Positions 27,595-36,444 of a DNA stretch of 64,000 nucleotides are shown piece by piece (the stretch's first letter is position 1; the number at the start of each line of letters is the position of its first letter). The notes under the pieces were generated by a model, which saw only the letters and a program-made list of their open reading frames with translations, was not told where the DNA came from and searched no databases. A program made the position numbers and the translations under genes. Source of the DNA: Pseudomonadota bacterium (GTDB taxonomy: Bacteria; Pseudomonadota; Gammaproteobacteria; Xanthomonadales; Xanthomonadaceae); assembly GCA_023419315.1 (NCBI GenBank), contig JAEZYE010000054.1, forward strand, positions 1-64,000, given 5' to 3'.

Positions 27595-28382
27595 GCCTGC
27601 GTCTCCGCGCCGTCGGCAAGCGCGGCCGTCAAGCCGCCGACCCAGCCCGCCACCTTTTCCAGCGCCTGGTAGCGCGTCAGGTCCACATGGATCGGCGTGA
27701 TGGAAATATTGCCCGTGCGCACTGCATGGAAATCCGTGCCGGGGCCGGCGTCCTGTTCGGGACCGGCCGGACCAATCCAGTACACGGTATTGCCACGTGG
27801 ATCCGCCTGCGCGACGCACGGCTCCGAACGATGGCGATTGCCGAGCCGCGTCACTTCGAACCCCGCGATCTCCGACCACGCACGATCAGGCACGTTGACG
27901 TTGAGGATAGTGTCCGCGGGCAGCGGATCGGCCTTCAGTCGCGCCACGATTTCGACAGCTGCGCGCGCGGCGGATTCGAAATGGCGGGGTTCGTGGTTGC
28001 GCGATACGAGCGACATCGCCACGGCAGGCAACCCGAGAAAACGCCCTTCCATCGCGGCGGATACCGTGCCCGAATAGATGACGTCATCGCCGAGATTGGC
28101 GGCGTTGTTGATGCCGGAAACGACGATGTCGGGCTCGAACTCAAGCATTCCGGTCAGTGCCAGATGCACGCAATCGGTGGGCGTGCCGGCCACGCTGCAG
28201 GTGTAGTGGTCCAGGCGCTTGAGGCGGATCGGCAGATCCAGCGTGAGCGAGTTGCTGGCGCCGGAGCGATCGCGATCCGGGGCGATGACGAACACCTCGT
28301 GCCCGGCCTCGCGCAGGCCTTCGGCCAGGATGCGGATGCCGGGGGCGTCGACGCCATCATCATTGCTGACAAGAACGCGCAT
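27591..28382 (-). CDS. surE: 5'/3'-nucleotidase SurE
   Basis: Metal-dependent nucleoside monophosphatase and exopolyphosphatase linked to stationary-phase survival. The product is 263 residues. The N-terminal metal motif SNDDGVDAPG carries Asp8 and Asp9, RDRSGASNS at about 37-45 is the second active-site loop, and SGINNAANLGDDVIYSGTV near 89-107 holds the conserved Asn. It is upstream of and overlapping with pcm. Confidence 0.96.
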   Translation of the reverse strand: MRVLVSNDDGVDAPGIRILAEGLREAGHEVFVIAPDRDRSGASNSLTLDLPIRLKRLDHYTCSVAGTPTDCVHLALTGMLEFEPDIVVSGINNAANLGDDVIYSGTVSAAMEGRFLGLPAVAMSLVSRNHEPRHFESAARAAVEIVARLKADPLPADTILNVNVPDRAWSEIAGFEVTRLGNRHRSEPCVAQADPRGNTVYWIGPAGPEQDAGPGTDFHAVRTGNISITPIHVDLTRYQALEKVAGWVGGLTAALADGAETQA

Positions 28383-28490
28383 GGGTCTCCTCGTGAACCC
28401 GGCCATGATACCGGAAGCGGATGACCGCTTCCCGCCGTCGGTGCGTGCAGGCGACGTTGACGTCACGCGCCCGCGTCCTAAGCTGTCGCG

Positions 28491-29030
28491 ATGACCCGCG
28501 CTCCCGATGACGAAGACGATGCCGCGCTGTTCCGGCAGGCCATTGGCGAGGTGAAGCCGCTGCCGGATGCCACGCCGCCGCCGCGCAAGGCGCCGCCTCG
28601 GCCGGCCGCACGCATGGCGGAACGTGACGAGCTCGACGCCCGCAGCGAATTCCGCCGCGGGATCGACGCGCATGACCGGATCGAAGCCGGCGACGTGCTC
28701 AGCTTCCGTCGCGACAGTCTGCCTCCGCGTGTGTTCCAGCGCCTGCGCAAAGGACAATTCTCCGCACAGGACGAACTGGATCTGCATGGCGCCACCGCGT
28801 TGGAAGCCGAACAGCTGCTGCGCCGGTTCATGCGCGAAGCCCATGCGCACGAGTTCGGTTGCGTGCGCATCATCCACGGCAAGGGCCAGCGCAACGAACG
28901 CGATGTCCCCGTGTTGAAGAATCTGGTCGACCGGCTGCTGCGCCATCACGGCGACGTGGTGGCGTTCCATTCGGCGCCTCAGGCGCAAGGCGGCACGGGA
29001 GCGGTACTGGTGCTGCTGTCGCACCGTTGA
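28491..29030 (+). CDS. Smr-domain protein
   Basis: A 179-residue protein with a charged, Pro-rich N-terminal half and a C-terminal Smr domain at about 92-175. The signature DELDLHGATALEAEQLL (93-109) and VRIIHGKGQ (125-133) are present. Smr domains are nucleases that cleave DNA or mRNA; this size matches the SmrA/SmrB group, of which E. coli SmrB cuts mRNA at collided ribosomes. Which one this is cannot be told. It reads opposite to its neighbours, separating truD from surE, which adjoin in many relatives. Confidence 0.9.
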   Translation: MTRAPDDEDDAALFRQAIGEVKPLPDATPPPRKAPPRPAARMAERDELDARSEFRRGIDAHDRIEAGDVLSFRRDSLPPRVFQRLRKGQFSAQDELDLHGATALEAEQLLRRFMREAHAHEFGCVRIIHGKGQRNERDVPVLKNLVDRLLRHHGDVVAFHSAPQAQGGTGAVLVLLSHR

Positions 29031-29069
29031 GCCGCAACTGTTCGCGTTGGCGCGCCATCCCGCAACCGA

Positions 29070-30107
29070 TCAGCCGGCGCGGCCTGCCTCGTTGACATCG
29101 CCCAGTTCATACAGCATCGCAGTGGCGTAGCTGCCCGGAGGCAATTCAAACGACAGCCGCAACGTACCGGCGTCCTGCCATTGCCACGACAGTTGTCCGG
29201 CGCGCAGCCGAAGGGCCCGGCGCTCCTGCTTGAGTTCGGCCTGCTCCAGCCCGGCGCGAAGGGCGCGGGCATCCTCGCCATCGAGCGAGGCCAGTTCAAG
29301 CGCGCGGCTTTCGCCGGTGCAACGCAGTTCGCCCGCGCCCCACAAGGGGCCGCTCGGATGAATGTCGAAATCGGCCAACCTGCGGGCAAGCGTGTCGTCG
29401 AACGGCTCGGGACCGAACACGCTGCGACTGCCGGCGAGGACCCACACTTCGCCTTCCAGCGCACGATTCCAGTTGCCCGCATCGACGCGCGCCGAAAGCA
29501 CGCGATTGAACAGCTCTGAGCGCGCCGCGGACAGCAGCATCGAGCGTTCGTCGCGGCGAACGCGACGTCCTCCGAACATCGCCAGCGCGGCGGCAATGTT
29601 GCCGCCGTCCCGACCGAATCGCTGTTCACCGAACCAGTTCGGAATTCCGTGATCCGCGATCGCCTGGAGACGTGCTTCGATGGCGGCGCGTTCGCCCTGG
29701 ACGTCGCGCAGTGTCAGCACGAAGCGGTTGCCGGCTAGCGCACCGCGCGGAAGCTTGCGGTTGTGCCAGACCGATTCGAGAACCCGTAGATCATCGGATT
29801 CGAGTGGCGCGATTTCCGGCGCAATGCGCTTGGGCAAATGCACACTGAAGCGTTGCCGTGTCACCGCATGACGATCTTTCAGGCCGGCGTAACCAATCGC
29901 ATGCTCCGGCAATTGGGCCCAGGCGGCGATCCGCTTGGCGGCGAACGCGGTGTTCATGCCGCGCTTTTCCACGGTGAGCAGTAGATGCTCGCCTTCGCCG
30001 TGCGCCTCGAAAGCAGGCAACTCTTCGACGAAAAAATCCTCGGGCACGCTGCGCATGCGCGCGTTCAGAACCGGCCCGCCAAACGCGCGGGGCAATGCGC
30101 GGCTCAC
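29070..30107 (-). CDS. truD: tRNA pseudouridine(13) synthase
   Basis: Makes pseudouridine 13 in tRNA-Glu. The product is 345 residues. The catalytic Asp78 is in YAGLKDRHAVT and the family motif GIPNWFGEQRFGRDGGN lies near 160. The TRUD insertion domain follows. The start is GTG 30107: it overlaps the ispF stop as GTGA, and the residues it adds (SRALPRAFGGP) match the usual xanthomonad N-terminus. A later ATG would lose them. Confidence 0.95.
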   Translation of the reverse strand: MSRALPRAFGGPVLNARMRSVPEDFFVEELPAFEAHGEGEHLLLTVEKRGMNTAFAAKRIAAWAQLPEHAIGYAGLKDRHAVTRQRFSVHLPKRIAPEIAPLESDDLRVLESVWHNRKLPRGALAGNRFVLTLRDVQGERAAIEARLQAIADHGIPNWFGEQRFGRDGGNIAAALAMFGGRRVRRDERSMLLSAARSELFNRVLSARVDAGNWNRALEGEVWVLAGSRSVFGPEPFDDTLARRLADFDIHPSGPLWGAGELRCTGESRALELASLDGEDARALRAGLEQAELKQERRALRLRAGQLSWQWQDAGTLRLSFELPPGSYATAMLYELGDVNEAGRAG

Positions 30108-30589
30108 GCGCGCACCAGCAACACGATGGCCTGCGCGGCGATGCCTTCCCCGCGCCCGGTGAAGCCCAGCTTCTCGGTCGTCGTCGCCTTCACGCTGATG
30201 GTGTCCACTTCGCCGCCAAGATCCTCGGCAATCGTGCGGCACATCGCATCCGCGTACGGCCCCACTTTGGGGCGCTCGCCGATGACGGTGATGTCGGCGT
30301 TGCCGACCCGCCAGCCGCGCTCGGCCAGCAAGTGGTTGCAGTGACGCAGGAACTGACGGCTGTCCGCGCCTTTCCACTGCGGATCCGACGGCGGGAAATG
30401 CCGGCCGATGTCGCCGAGCGCCAAGGCGCCCAGCATCGCGTCGCACAGCGCATGCAGCACCACATCGCCGTCACTGTGCGCCAGCACGCCGCGATCATGC
30501 GGCACGCGGACGCCGCCCAGCATCAGATGATCGCCCTCACCAAAGGCATGCACATCGAAACCCTGGCCGATGCGGAACGAATTGGACAT
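30104..30589 (-). CDS. ispF: 2-C-methyl-D-erythritol 2,4-cyclodiphosphate synthase
   Basis: Fifth step of the MEP isoprenoid pathway. The product is 161 residues. Zinc ligands Asp12 and His14 are in GFDVHAF and His46 is the third, in LAHSDGDVVLHAL. The C-terminal motif VKATTTEKLGFTGRGEGIA is complete. ATG 30589 (MSNSFRIG) is chosen over an ATG 21 bases upstream. The 3' end overlaps truD by four bases. It is 114 bp from ispD, slightly wider than the fused or abutting arrangement seen elsewhere. Confidence 0.96.
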   Translation of the reverse strand: MSNSFRIGQGFDVHAFGEGDHLMLGGVRVPHDRGVLAHSDGDVVLHALCDAMLGALALGDIGRHFPPSDPQWKGADSRQFLRHCNHLLAERGWRVGNADITVIGERPKVGPYADAMCRTIAEDLGGEVDTISVKATTTEKLGFTGRGEGIAAQAIVLLVRA

Positions 30590-30703
30590 GGAAATCTCCG
30601 GCGCCTTCAAGCGCGATTGGCTGCGCTCAGCGCAGCGGACATGCGATGGAACCTGATTGCCTGGCGGCGACGTTCGAAGCGGGAAATGAGCAGGCGCAAG
30701 GCG

Positions 30704-31393
30704 TCACCGCCGCGCCAGTTCGAACTCGAAGCGAACCAGATCCGCAGGCGTGGTGATCTTGAAATTCGATTCCGAGCCTTCGATGAGCAACGGACGCAAG
30801 CCTTGCAGCTCCATCGCCATCGCCTCGTCAGTGACCTCGATCGACGACGATGCGGCGTGTTCCAGCGCACGCGCCAGTTGCAGTCGACGGAACAGCTGGG
30901 GCGTGAAAGCGCGCCAGAGCCGTTCGCGCGGTTCGGTGCCGTCGATGCCACCGTCATCCCCCGCACGCTTGAGTGTGTCGCGCACGGGAGCAGCGAGAAT
31001 GGCGCCGACCGGATCGCCGCGTCCACGCTCCAGCAAGGCGGCGAGGTCGGCTTCCGAAAGATTCGGCCGCGCCGCGTCATGGACCAGCACGAAGTCGTCC
31101 GCGCGTACCTGTTCCGGCAAGGCATTCAAGCCTGCGAGCACCGATTCGGCGCGGGTCGCGCCCCCGATGCAGGTGAGCAATGGACGCCCGGCGAACTCGG
31201 CCCAGCCGGGCCAGTCCGTATCGTCCGGCGACAAGGCGAGCACGGCGCCCTCGACTGCGGGATGTGCGAACAGGGCTGCGAGCGTATGCGCGAGAACACT
31301 CTGCCCCGCAACGTGCAGATACTGCTTGGGCACTTCACCGCCGAAGCGCGTGCCGCGGCCGGCTGCGGGAATGACCACCCACACGCCGGCCAT
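30704..31393 (-). CDS. ispD: 2-C-methyl-D-erythritol 4-phosphate cytidylyltransferase
   Basis: Couples CTP to methylerythritol phosphate in the MEP pathway. The product is 229 residues. The nucleotide loop IPAAGRGTRFGGEVPKQYL is at 8-26, with the catalytic Arg and Lys; VHDAARPNL near 105 and TPQLFRR are the other conserved parts. Its ATG overlaps the ftsB stop by one base (TGATG), so the two are translationally coupled. Confidence 0.96.
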   Translation of the reverse strand: MAGVWVVIPAAGRGTRFGGEVPKQYLHVAGQSVLAHTLAALFAHPAVEGAVLALSPDDTDWPGWAEFAGRPLLTCIGGATRAESVLAGLNALPEQVRADDFVLVHDAARPNLSEADLAALLERGRGDPVGAILAAPVRDTLKRAGDDGGIDGTEPRERLWRAFTPQLFRRLQLARALEHAASSSIEVTDEAMAMELQGLRPLLIEGSESNFKITTPADLVRFEFELARR

Positions 31394-31752
31394 CAGGGCG
31401 CCTGACCGGTGGATTCGGACGGCGAGGCGGCTTCGTCCTGCGCCGGCAACGGCGCCGGTGCAGTCGCGGACTCCACCACGCGGTAGAACTTTTCGCCGGG
31501 CTTGATCATGCCCAGTTCGCTGCGCGCGCGTTCTTCCACGGCCGTCTCACCCGACTTCAAGTCCTCGACTTCCGCCGCCAGCGCGTCGTTGCGCTCCTGC
31601 AATCCAGCGTTCTCGCGCTTCTGCACGATCACCTGGCTTTCAAGCGCGACGACATCGCTGGAGCTTCCGGGCCCGAACCAGAACCGGTACTGCAGCCACG
31701 CAAGCAGCAGCGACAGCACCAGAACCAGCAGGAGCCAGCCGAACCGCCGCAC
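31393..31752 (-). CDS. ftsB: Cell division protein FtsB
   Basis: Bitopic septal protein that forms the FtsQLB complex and activates septal wall synthesis. The product is 119 residues: TM at about 4-21, a coiled coil at about 36-70 (VALESQVIVQKRENAGLQER) and the conserved region ERARSELGMIKPGEKFYRV. A Pro/Ala/Glu-rich tail follows. The start is GTG 31752, right before the TM; the open frame runs further upstream into eno in antisense-free sequence and is not used. It starts 3 bp after the eno stop. Confidence 0.93.
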   Translation of the reverse strand: MRRFGWLLLVLVLSLLLAWLQYRFWFGPGSSSDVVALESQVIVQKRENAGLQERNDALAAEVEDLKSGETAVEERARSELGMIKPGEKFYRVVESATAPAPLPAQDEAASPSESTGQAP

Positions 31753-31754
31753 GC

Positions 31755-33041
31755 TTACTTCTTCAGCGAAACAAACGCATTGCGGCCGGCATAGCGCGCG
31801 CCGTTGCCCAATGCCTGCTCGATGCGCAGCAGCTGGTTGTACTTGGCGACGCGGTCGCTGCGGCACAACGAGCCGGTCTTGATCTGTGTCGCGGTGGTCG
31901 CCACGGCGATATCGGCGATGGTGGTGTCCTCGGTTTCACCGGAGCGGTGCGAAACGATCGCGGCATAACCGGCCTGGTCCGCCATCGCGATGGCTTCCAG
32001 CGTTTCGCTGAGCGTTCCGATCTGATTGACCTTGATGAGGATGGCGTTGGCCGTGCCCGAATCGATGCCTTCCTTGAAGATGCGCGGATTGGTGACGAAC
32101 AGGTCGTCGCCCACCAGCTGCACCTGCTTGCCGATGCGATCGGTCAACAGTTTCCAGCCCGCCCAATCGTCTTCGGCGAGGCCGTCTTCGATGGAGATGA
32201 TCGGATATTGCGCAGCCCAGTCCGCGAGGAAATCGACGAACTGATCCGAGGTCAGGCGCTTGTTTTCGCCGACCAGGTTGTACTTGCCGTTGTCGAAGAA
32301 TTCGCTGGACGCCACGTCCAGACCCAGCAGAACGTCTTCACCGGCGGTGTAGCCCGCCTTGCCGATGGCTTCAAGAATCGTGTCGAGCGCTTCCACGTTG
32401 CTGCGGAAATCCGGCGCGAAGCCACCTTCATCGCCTACCGCCGTGCTCAGGCCATGTCCCTTCAGCACCGACTTCAGCGAATGGAAAATCTCGGTGCCTG
32501 CACGCAGCGCTTCCGAAAACGAGGCGAAGCCCACCGGCAGCACCATGAATTCCTGGAAGTCGACGTTGTTGTCCGCGTGCGCACCGCCATTGATGATGTT
32601 CATCATCGGCACCGGCAGGGTGACGTCGCGGCCCTGCGCCAGGTATTGCCACAACGCCTGCTTGCGCGAAGCGGCGACTGCATGTGCGGCCGCGAGCGAC
32701 ACGCCGAGCAGTGCATTGGCGCCGAGGCGGCCCTTGTTCTCGGTGCCGTCCAGATCGATCAGGCGGCGATCCAGCCCGGCCTGATCCGCTGCGTCATAGC
32801 CGGCAAGCGCCTGCGCGATTGCGCCGTTGACGTTCTCGACCGCCTTGCGCACGCCCTTGCCCAGGTAGCGCGTCTTGTCGCCATCGCGCAGTTCGACCGC
32901 TTCCTTGGTTCCGGTCGAGGCGCCGGACGGCACGGCCGCGCGGCCGAACGAACCGTCGGCAAGGGTCACTTCCGCTTCGAGTGTGGGATTGCCGCGGGAA
33001 TCGAGGATTTCGCGGGCGTGGATCTGGGCGATATTGGTCAT
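31755..33041 (-). CDS. eno: Enolase
   Basis: Glycolytic 2-phosphoglycerate dehydratase; in many bacteria also part of the RNA degradosome. The product is a full-length 428 residues, with ASTGTKEAVELRD near 40, the metal-binding acids in LGLDVASSEF, SIEDGLAEDDW and LVGDDLFVTN, and the signature SHRSGETEDTTIADIAVA near 367-384. It heads the eno-ftsB-ispD-ispF-truD unit. The 244-bp spacer to kdsA carries no convincing gene and probably contains its promoter. Confidence 0.98.
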   Translation of the reverse strand: MTNIAQIHAREILDSRGNPTLEAEVTLADGSFGRAAVPSGASTGTKEAVELRDGDKTRYLGKGVRKAVENVNGAIAQALAGYDAADQAGLDRRLIDLDGTENKGRLGANALLGVSLAAAHAVAASRKQALWQYLAQGRDVTLPVPMMNIINGGAHADNNVDFQEFMVLPVGFASFSEALRAGTEIFHSLKSVLKGHGLSTAVGDEGGFAPDFRSNVEALDTILEAIGKAGYTAGEDVLLGLDVASSEFFDNGKYNLVGENKRLTSDQFVDFLADWAAQYPIISIEDGLAEDDWAGWKLLTDRIGKQVQLVGDDLFVTNPRIFKEGIDSGTANAILIKVNQIGTLSETLEAIAMADQAGYAAIVSHRSGETEDTTIADIAVATTATQIKTGSLCRSDRVAKYNQLLRIEQALGNGARYAGRNAFVSLKK

Positions 33042-33285
33042 GAGGTCGTCAGGGTGTCGATGGTTGGGATTTCAATGCGGTATGCAATGGGTCCATCAAG
33101 CGCAGGGGCGGCTCGACGTGGTCGTGATGTTCCTGCGTAACCGTCGTTATGCCGTTTACTTCGGGAATTCCGACCGGGGCGGTGCAAGTCTACAAAGAAA
33201 AGGACTGCGCGCCGGCATCCACGCGACTGCGGGCCTCGCGGTGCGATCACCGGCGGCCCGATTGCGTGTGCAACCGCGCGCATCG

Positions 33286-34119
33286 TCAGACCGTCGACTC
33301 CAGGAAACCGTTCTTCTTGGTGATCGAATCCAGCGCCAGCAGCGTTTCCAGCAGCGCTTCCATCTTGTCCAGCGGCCAGGCGTTCGGGCCATCGGACAAC
33401 GCCTTCGACGGATCCGGATGGGTTTCGGCAAACAGGCCCGCCACGCCGACGGCGACCGCCGCACGCGCCAGCACCGGCACGAACTCGCGCTGGCCGCCGG
33501 AACTGCTGCCCTGCCCGCCCGGCAACTGCACCGAGTGCGTCGCGTCGAACACGACCGGGCAGCCGGTGTCGCGCATCACGCTCAGCGAGCGCATGTCGCT
33601 GACCAGGTTGTTGTAGCCGAAACTCGCGCCACGCTCGCAGACCATGATGTCGTGGTTGCCGGTGGACTTGGCCTTGTCGACGACCGGCTTCATGTCCCAG
33701 GGCGACAGGAACTGGCCTTTCTTGATGTTGACCGGCTTGCCGGCCGAACAGACGTTACGGATGAAATCGGTCTGGCGCACGAGGAAGGCCGGCGTCTGCA
33801 GCACGTCCACGACCGCTGCGACTTCGTTCATCGGCGTGTACTCGTGAACGTCGGTCAGCACCGGCACGCCGATCTGCTTCTTCACTTCGGCCAGCACCTT
33901 CAGGCCCTCTTCCATGCCCGGGCCGCGGAAGCTGGTGCCGGAGGTGCGATTGGCCTTGTCGAAGCTGGATTTGAAGATGAAGTTCATCCCCAGCTTGCCG
34001 GTGATTTCCTTAAGGCGACCGGCCACGTCCAGCTGCAGTTGCATGGACTCGATCACGCAGGGGCCGGCGATCAGGAAAAGGGGCTGGTCCAGTCCGACTT
34101 CAAATCCACAGAGCTTCAT
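33286..34119 (-). CDS. kdsA: 3-deoxy-8-phosphooctulonate synthase
   Basis: Makes KDO-8-phosphate from arabinose-5-phosphate and PEP for the lipopolysaccharide core. The product is 277 residues. LFLIAGPCVIES at 15-26, FKSSFDKANR near 50 and DVHEYTP are conserved PEP and sugar-phosphate sites, and FDATHSVQLPGGQG is the C-terminal motif. The start MKLCGFEVG at 34119 is chosen over an ATG 75 bases upstream. It lies between pyrG and eno, the order common in gammaproteobacteria. Confidence 0.97.
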   Translation of the reverse strand: MKLCGFEVGLDQPLFLIAGPCVIESMQLQLDVAGRLKEITGKLGMNFIFKSSFDKANRTSGTSFRGPGMEEGLKVLAEVKKQIGVPVLTDVHEYTPMNEVAAVVDVLQTPAFLVRQTDFIRNVCSAGKPVNIKKGQFLSPWDMKPVVDKAKSTGNHDIMVCERGASFGYNNLVSDMRSLSVMRDTGCPVVFDATHSVQLPGGQGSSSGGQREFVPVLARAAVAVGVAGLFAETHPDPSKALSDGPNAWPLDKMEALLETLLALDSITKKNGFLESTV

Positions 34120-34212
34120 TCGATCACCTTCGGTTTCGAGCCCCGCCTCGGGCGGAACTGGCGACAACGCGATGCGGGCCGGCGATCCGGTCACCGCATC
34201 GATTGCACGGGA

Positions 34213-35874
34213 TTACGCGCGCGCTTCCTTCAGCAGCTTGCCGCCGGCTTTCTTCTCGCGCGCGGCGCGGATGAAGCCGACGAACAGCGGATGACCGTCA
34301 CGCGGGGTGGACAGGAATTCCGGGTGCGCCTGGCAGGCCAGGAACCAGGGATGCACGCTGCGCGGCAGTTCGATCATTTCCACCAGCAGGTCATCCATCG
34401 ACTTGGCAGAAACCACCAGGCCGGCATCCTCGAGTTGCGTGCGGTAGCGGTTGTTGAACTCGTAGCGATGGCGATGCCGCTCGGCGGCGATGTCGCGTCC
34501 GTACAGTTCGCGCGCGAGCGTGCCGGGCTTCAGGCGCGCTTCCTGCAGTCCGAGCCGCATCGTGCCGCCAAGATCCGATTTGTCGTCGCGCCGCTCGACA
34601 TCACCGCTGGCCGTGCGCCACTCGGTAATCAACGCAATCACCGGATGCGGCGACTGCTTGTCGTTTTCGGTGCTGTTGGCCCCTTCAAGGCCGGCCACGT
34701 GGCGCGCATAGTCGACCACGGCCGCCTGCATGCCGTAACAGATGCCGAAGTAGGGAATGCCGGCCTGGCGCGCGTGCCGCGACGTCAGCACCTTGCCTTC
34801 GAATCCGCGATCACCGAAACCGCCGGGAACGAGAATGCCGTCCACGCCGTCCAGCAGCGACATGTCGCTGTTCTCCAGATCCTGCGCTTCGATCCACTTG
34901 AGCGTGACGCGCGTGCGCTGACGCAGGCCGCCATGCTTCAGCGCCTCGCCGACCGACTTGTACGCGTCCTGGTGATCCACGTACTTGCCGACAACGGCGA
35001 TGGTCACTTCGTCCAGTGGATTGAGCGTGGCGTCCACCGCCGCGTCCCATTCGGAGAGGTTCGCATCCTTCGCCGTGTCCAGCCGCAGCTGGCGGATGAC
35101 GATTTCATCCAGGCCCTGCTCGTGGAGACCGCGCGGAATCTTGTAGAGCACGTCCACGTCCGGCACTGAAATGACCGCGCGTTCGGGCACGTTGGTAAAC
35201 AGCGAAATCTTGCGGCGTTCGGAATCCGGAATGAGCTGCTCGGAACGGCACAGCAGCACGTCCGGCTGGATGCCGATGGAACGCAGTTCCTTCACCGAAT
35301 GCTGCGTCGGCTTGGTCTTCAGTTCGCCCGCGGCCGCCACGTACGGCACCAGCGTGAGGTGCATGAACAACGCCTGCTCGGGCCCGCGCTCGGTGCGGAT
35401 CTGGCGGATGGCTTCGAGGAACGGCAGCGATTCGATATCGCCGACCGTGCCGCCGATCTCCACCAGCGCCACATCGAAACCTTCGGTCGCTTCGTCGATG
35501 CAGCGGCGGATCTCGTCGGTGATGTGCGGGATGACCTGCACGGTCGCGCCCAGATAGTCGCCCCGGCGCTCCTTGCGGATGACGTTCTCGTAGATGCGGC
35601 CGGTCGTGATCGAATTCTTGCGGCTCAGGCGCGTGCGCACGAAGCGCTCGTAATGGCCCAGGTCCAGATCGGTTTCGGCGCCGTCGTCGGTGACGTATAC
35701 CTCACCGTGCTGGAACGGGCTCATCGTGCCCGGATCGACATTGATGTAGGGGTCCAGCTTCATCATCGTGACCTTCAGGCCACGCGCTTCAAGAATGGAC
35801 GCAAGCGAAGCGGCGGCGATGCCCTTGCCTAGCGAGGACACAACGCCGCCGGTGACGAAAATAAGGGGAGTCAT
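34213..35874 (-). CDS. pyrG: CTP synthase
   Basis: Aminates UTP to CTP with glutamine or ammonia. The product is 553 residues. The synthase domain begins FVTGGVVSSLGKGIAAAS (6-23), whose P-loop-like segment binds UTP/ATP. The glutaminase domain carries the catalytic Cys in GICYGMQ at about residue 380, where the canonical motif is GICLGMQ, and His-Pro-Glu in CQAHPEF near the end. ATG 35874 begins MTPLIFVTGG, the normal family start. Confidence 0.97.
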   Translation of the reverse strand: MTPLIFVTGGVVSSLGKGIAAASLASILEARGLKVTMMKLDPYINVDPGTMSPFQHGEVYVTDDGAETDLDLGHYERFVRTRLSRKNSITTGRIYENVIRKERRGDYLGATVQVIPHITDEIRRCIDEATEGFDVALVEIGGTVGDIESLPFLEAIRQIRTERGPEQALFMHLTLVPYVAAAGELKTKPTQHSVKELRSIGIQPDVLLCRSEQLIPDSERRKISLFTNVPERAVISVPDVDVLYKIPRGLHEQGLDEIVIRQLRLDTAKDANLSEWDAAVDATLNPLDEVTIAVVGKYVDHQDAYKSVGEALKHGGLRQRTRVTLKWIEAQDLENSDMSLLDGVDGILVPGGFGDRGFEGKVLTSRHARQAGIPYFGICYGMQAAVVDYARHVAGLEGANSTENDKQSPHPVIALITEWRTASGDVERRDDKSDLGGTMRLGLQEARLKPGTLARELYGRDIAAERHRHRYEFNNRYRTQLEDAGLVVSAKSMDDLLVEMIELPRSVHPWFLACQAHPEFLSTPRDGHPLFVGFIRAAREKKAGGKLLKEARA

Positions 35875-35926
35875 TGGCAGGGCTCCGGAAAGCCGTAGTC
35901 TACCGGCAACGCCGGAATTCGGAAAG

Positions 35927-35951
35927 CGCGACGCCCCGCCGAAGCGGGGCG
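35927..35951. terminator. GC-rich hairpin upstream of pyrG
   Basis: CGCCCCGC, a CGAA loop and GCGGGGCG form a perfect stem between the 87-residue exported protein gene and pyrG. The T run is poor, so it may be a terminator for the upstream gene or a leader structure. Confidence 0.45.
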
Positions 35952-36013
35952 CCGGAACACGTCGGGATGTGCGAAAACCCTTGCAGCACAAGGGTTTCAC
36001 ACGGACAAAAGAA

Positions 36014-36277
36014 TTACGGCTTGCGCTCTTCGTCTTCGTTCTGATCGCCGGACTTCTTGCCTTCGTCGGCCTTCTGCTTGGCGCGTGCGGCGGCGGCGGC
36101 TTCGGTGGCGGCGCGGCGTTGCGCCTTGCGGTCCGAATCCGACGGATCCGACTGGCTCGACTGGCTGCCCTGGGCGCCCTTGTTGCCGGAGTCGGTACGG
36201 CTCTGCGCCAGCGCCAGCGTTGCGGTGGCGGCCGCCAGGATGGCCGTGGAAAGGATGAGCAGTGTGCGCGCTTTCAT
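36014..36277 (-). CDS. Small exported charged protein, function unknown
   Basis: An 87-residue protein that I do not recognise. Residues 1-24 are a clear signal peptide (LLILSTAILAAATATLALA, cleaved before QSRT). The mature part is hydrophilic and low in complexity: Ser/Gln/Asp-rich at 28-48, Ala/Lys/Arg-rich and probably helical at 50-72, and acidic at the end (NEDEERKP). GGAGAATC precedes the ATG. It stands between pyrG and the divergent parE. Confidence 0.65.
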   Translation of the reverse strand: MKARTLLILSTAILAAATATLALAQSRTDSGNKGAQGSQSSQSDPSDSDRKAQRRAATEAAAAARAKQKADEGKKSGDQNEDEERKP

Positions 36278-36444
36278 GGGGATTCTCCTGTCGCGATGTC
36301 GTTCACATGGGGGCGGCAGGCCGCGCCTTCAAGTGAAGCGCGACCACCGTACACCCGCCGGGCCGGACTCGCCCTGAACGTGCAAAAAGCGACGTCTGCC
36401 CGCACACTTGCCGCTCTTTGCCGAACACCGCCATCGCATCGCCC

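Noticed and set aside
30590..30703. Possible short gene between ispF and ispD
   Set aside because: The leftward frame is Arg-rich, has no start with a ribosome binding site and continues out of the ispD stop; treated as spacer.
33038..33283. 81-codon leftward frame between eno and kdsA
   Set aside because: No domain, no ribosome binding site, Arg/Pro-rich composition typical of chance frames; the space more likely holds the eno promoter.
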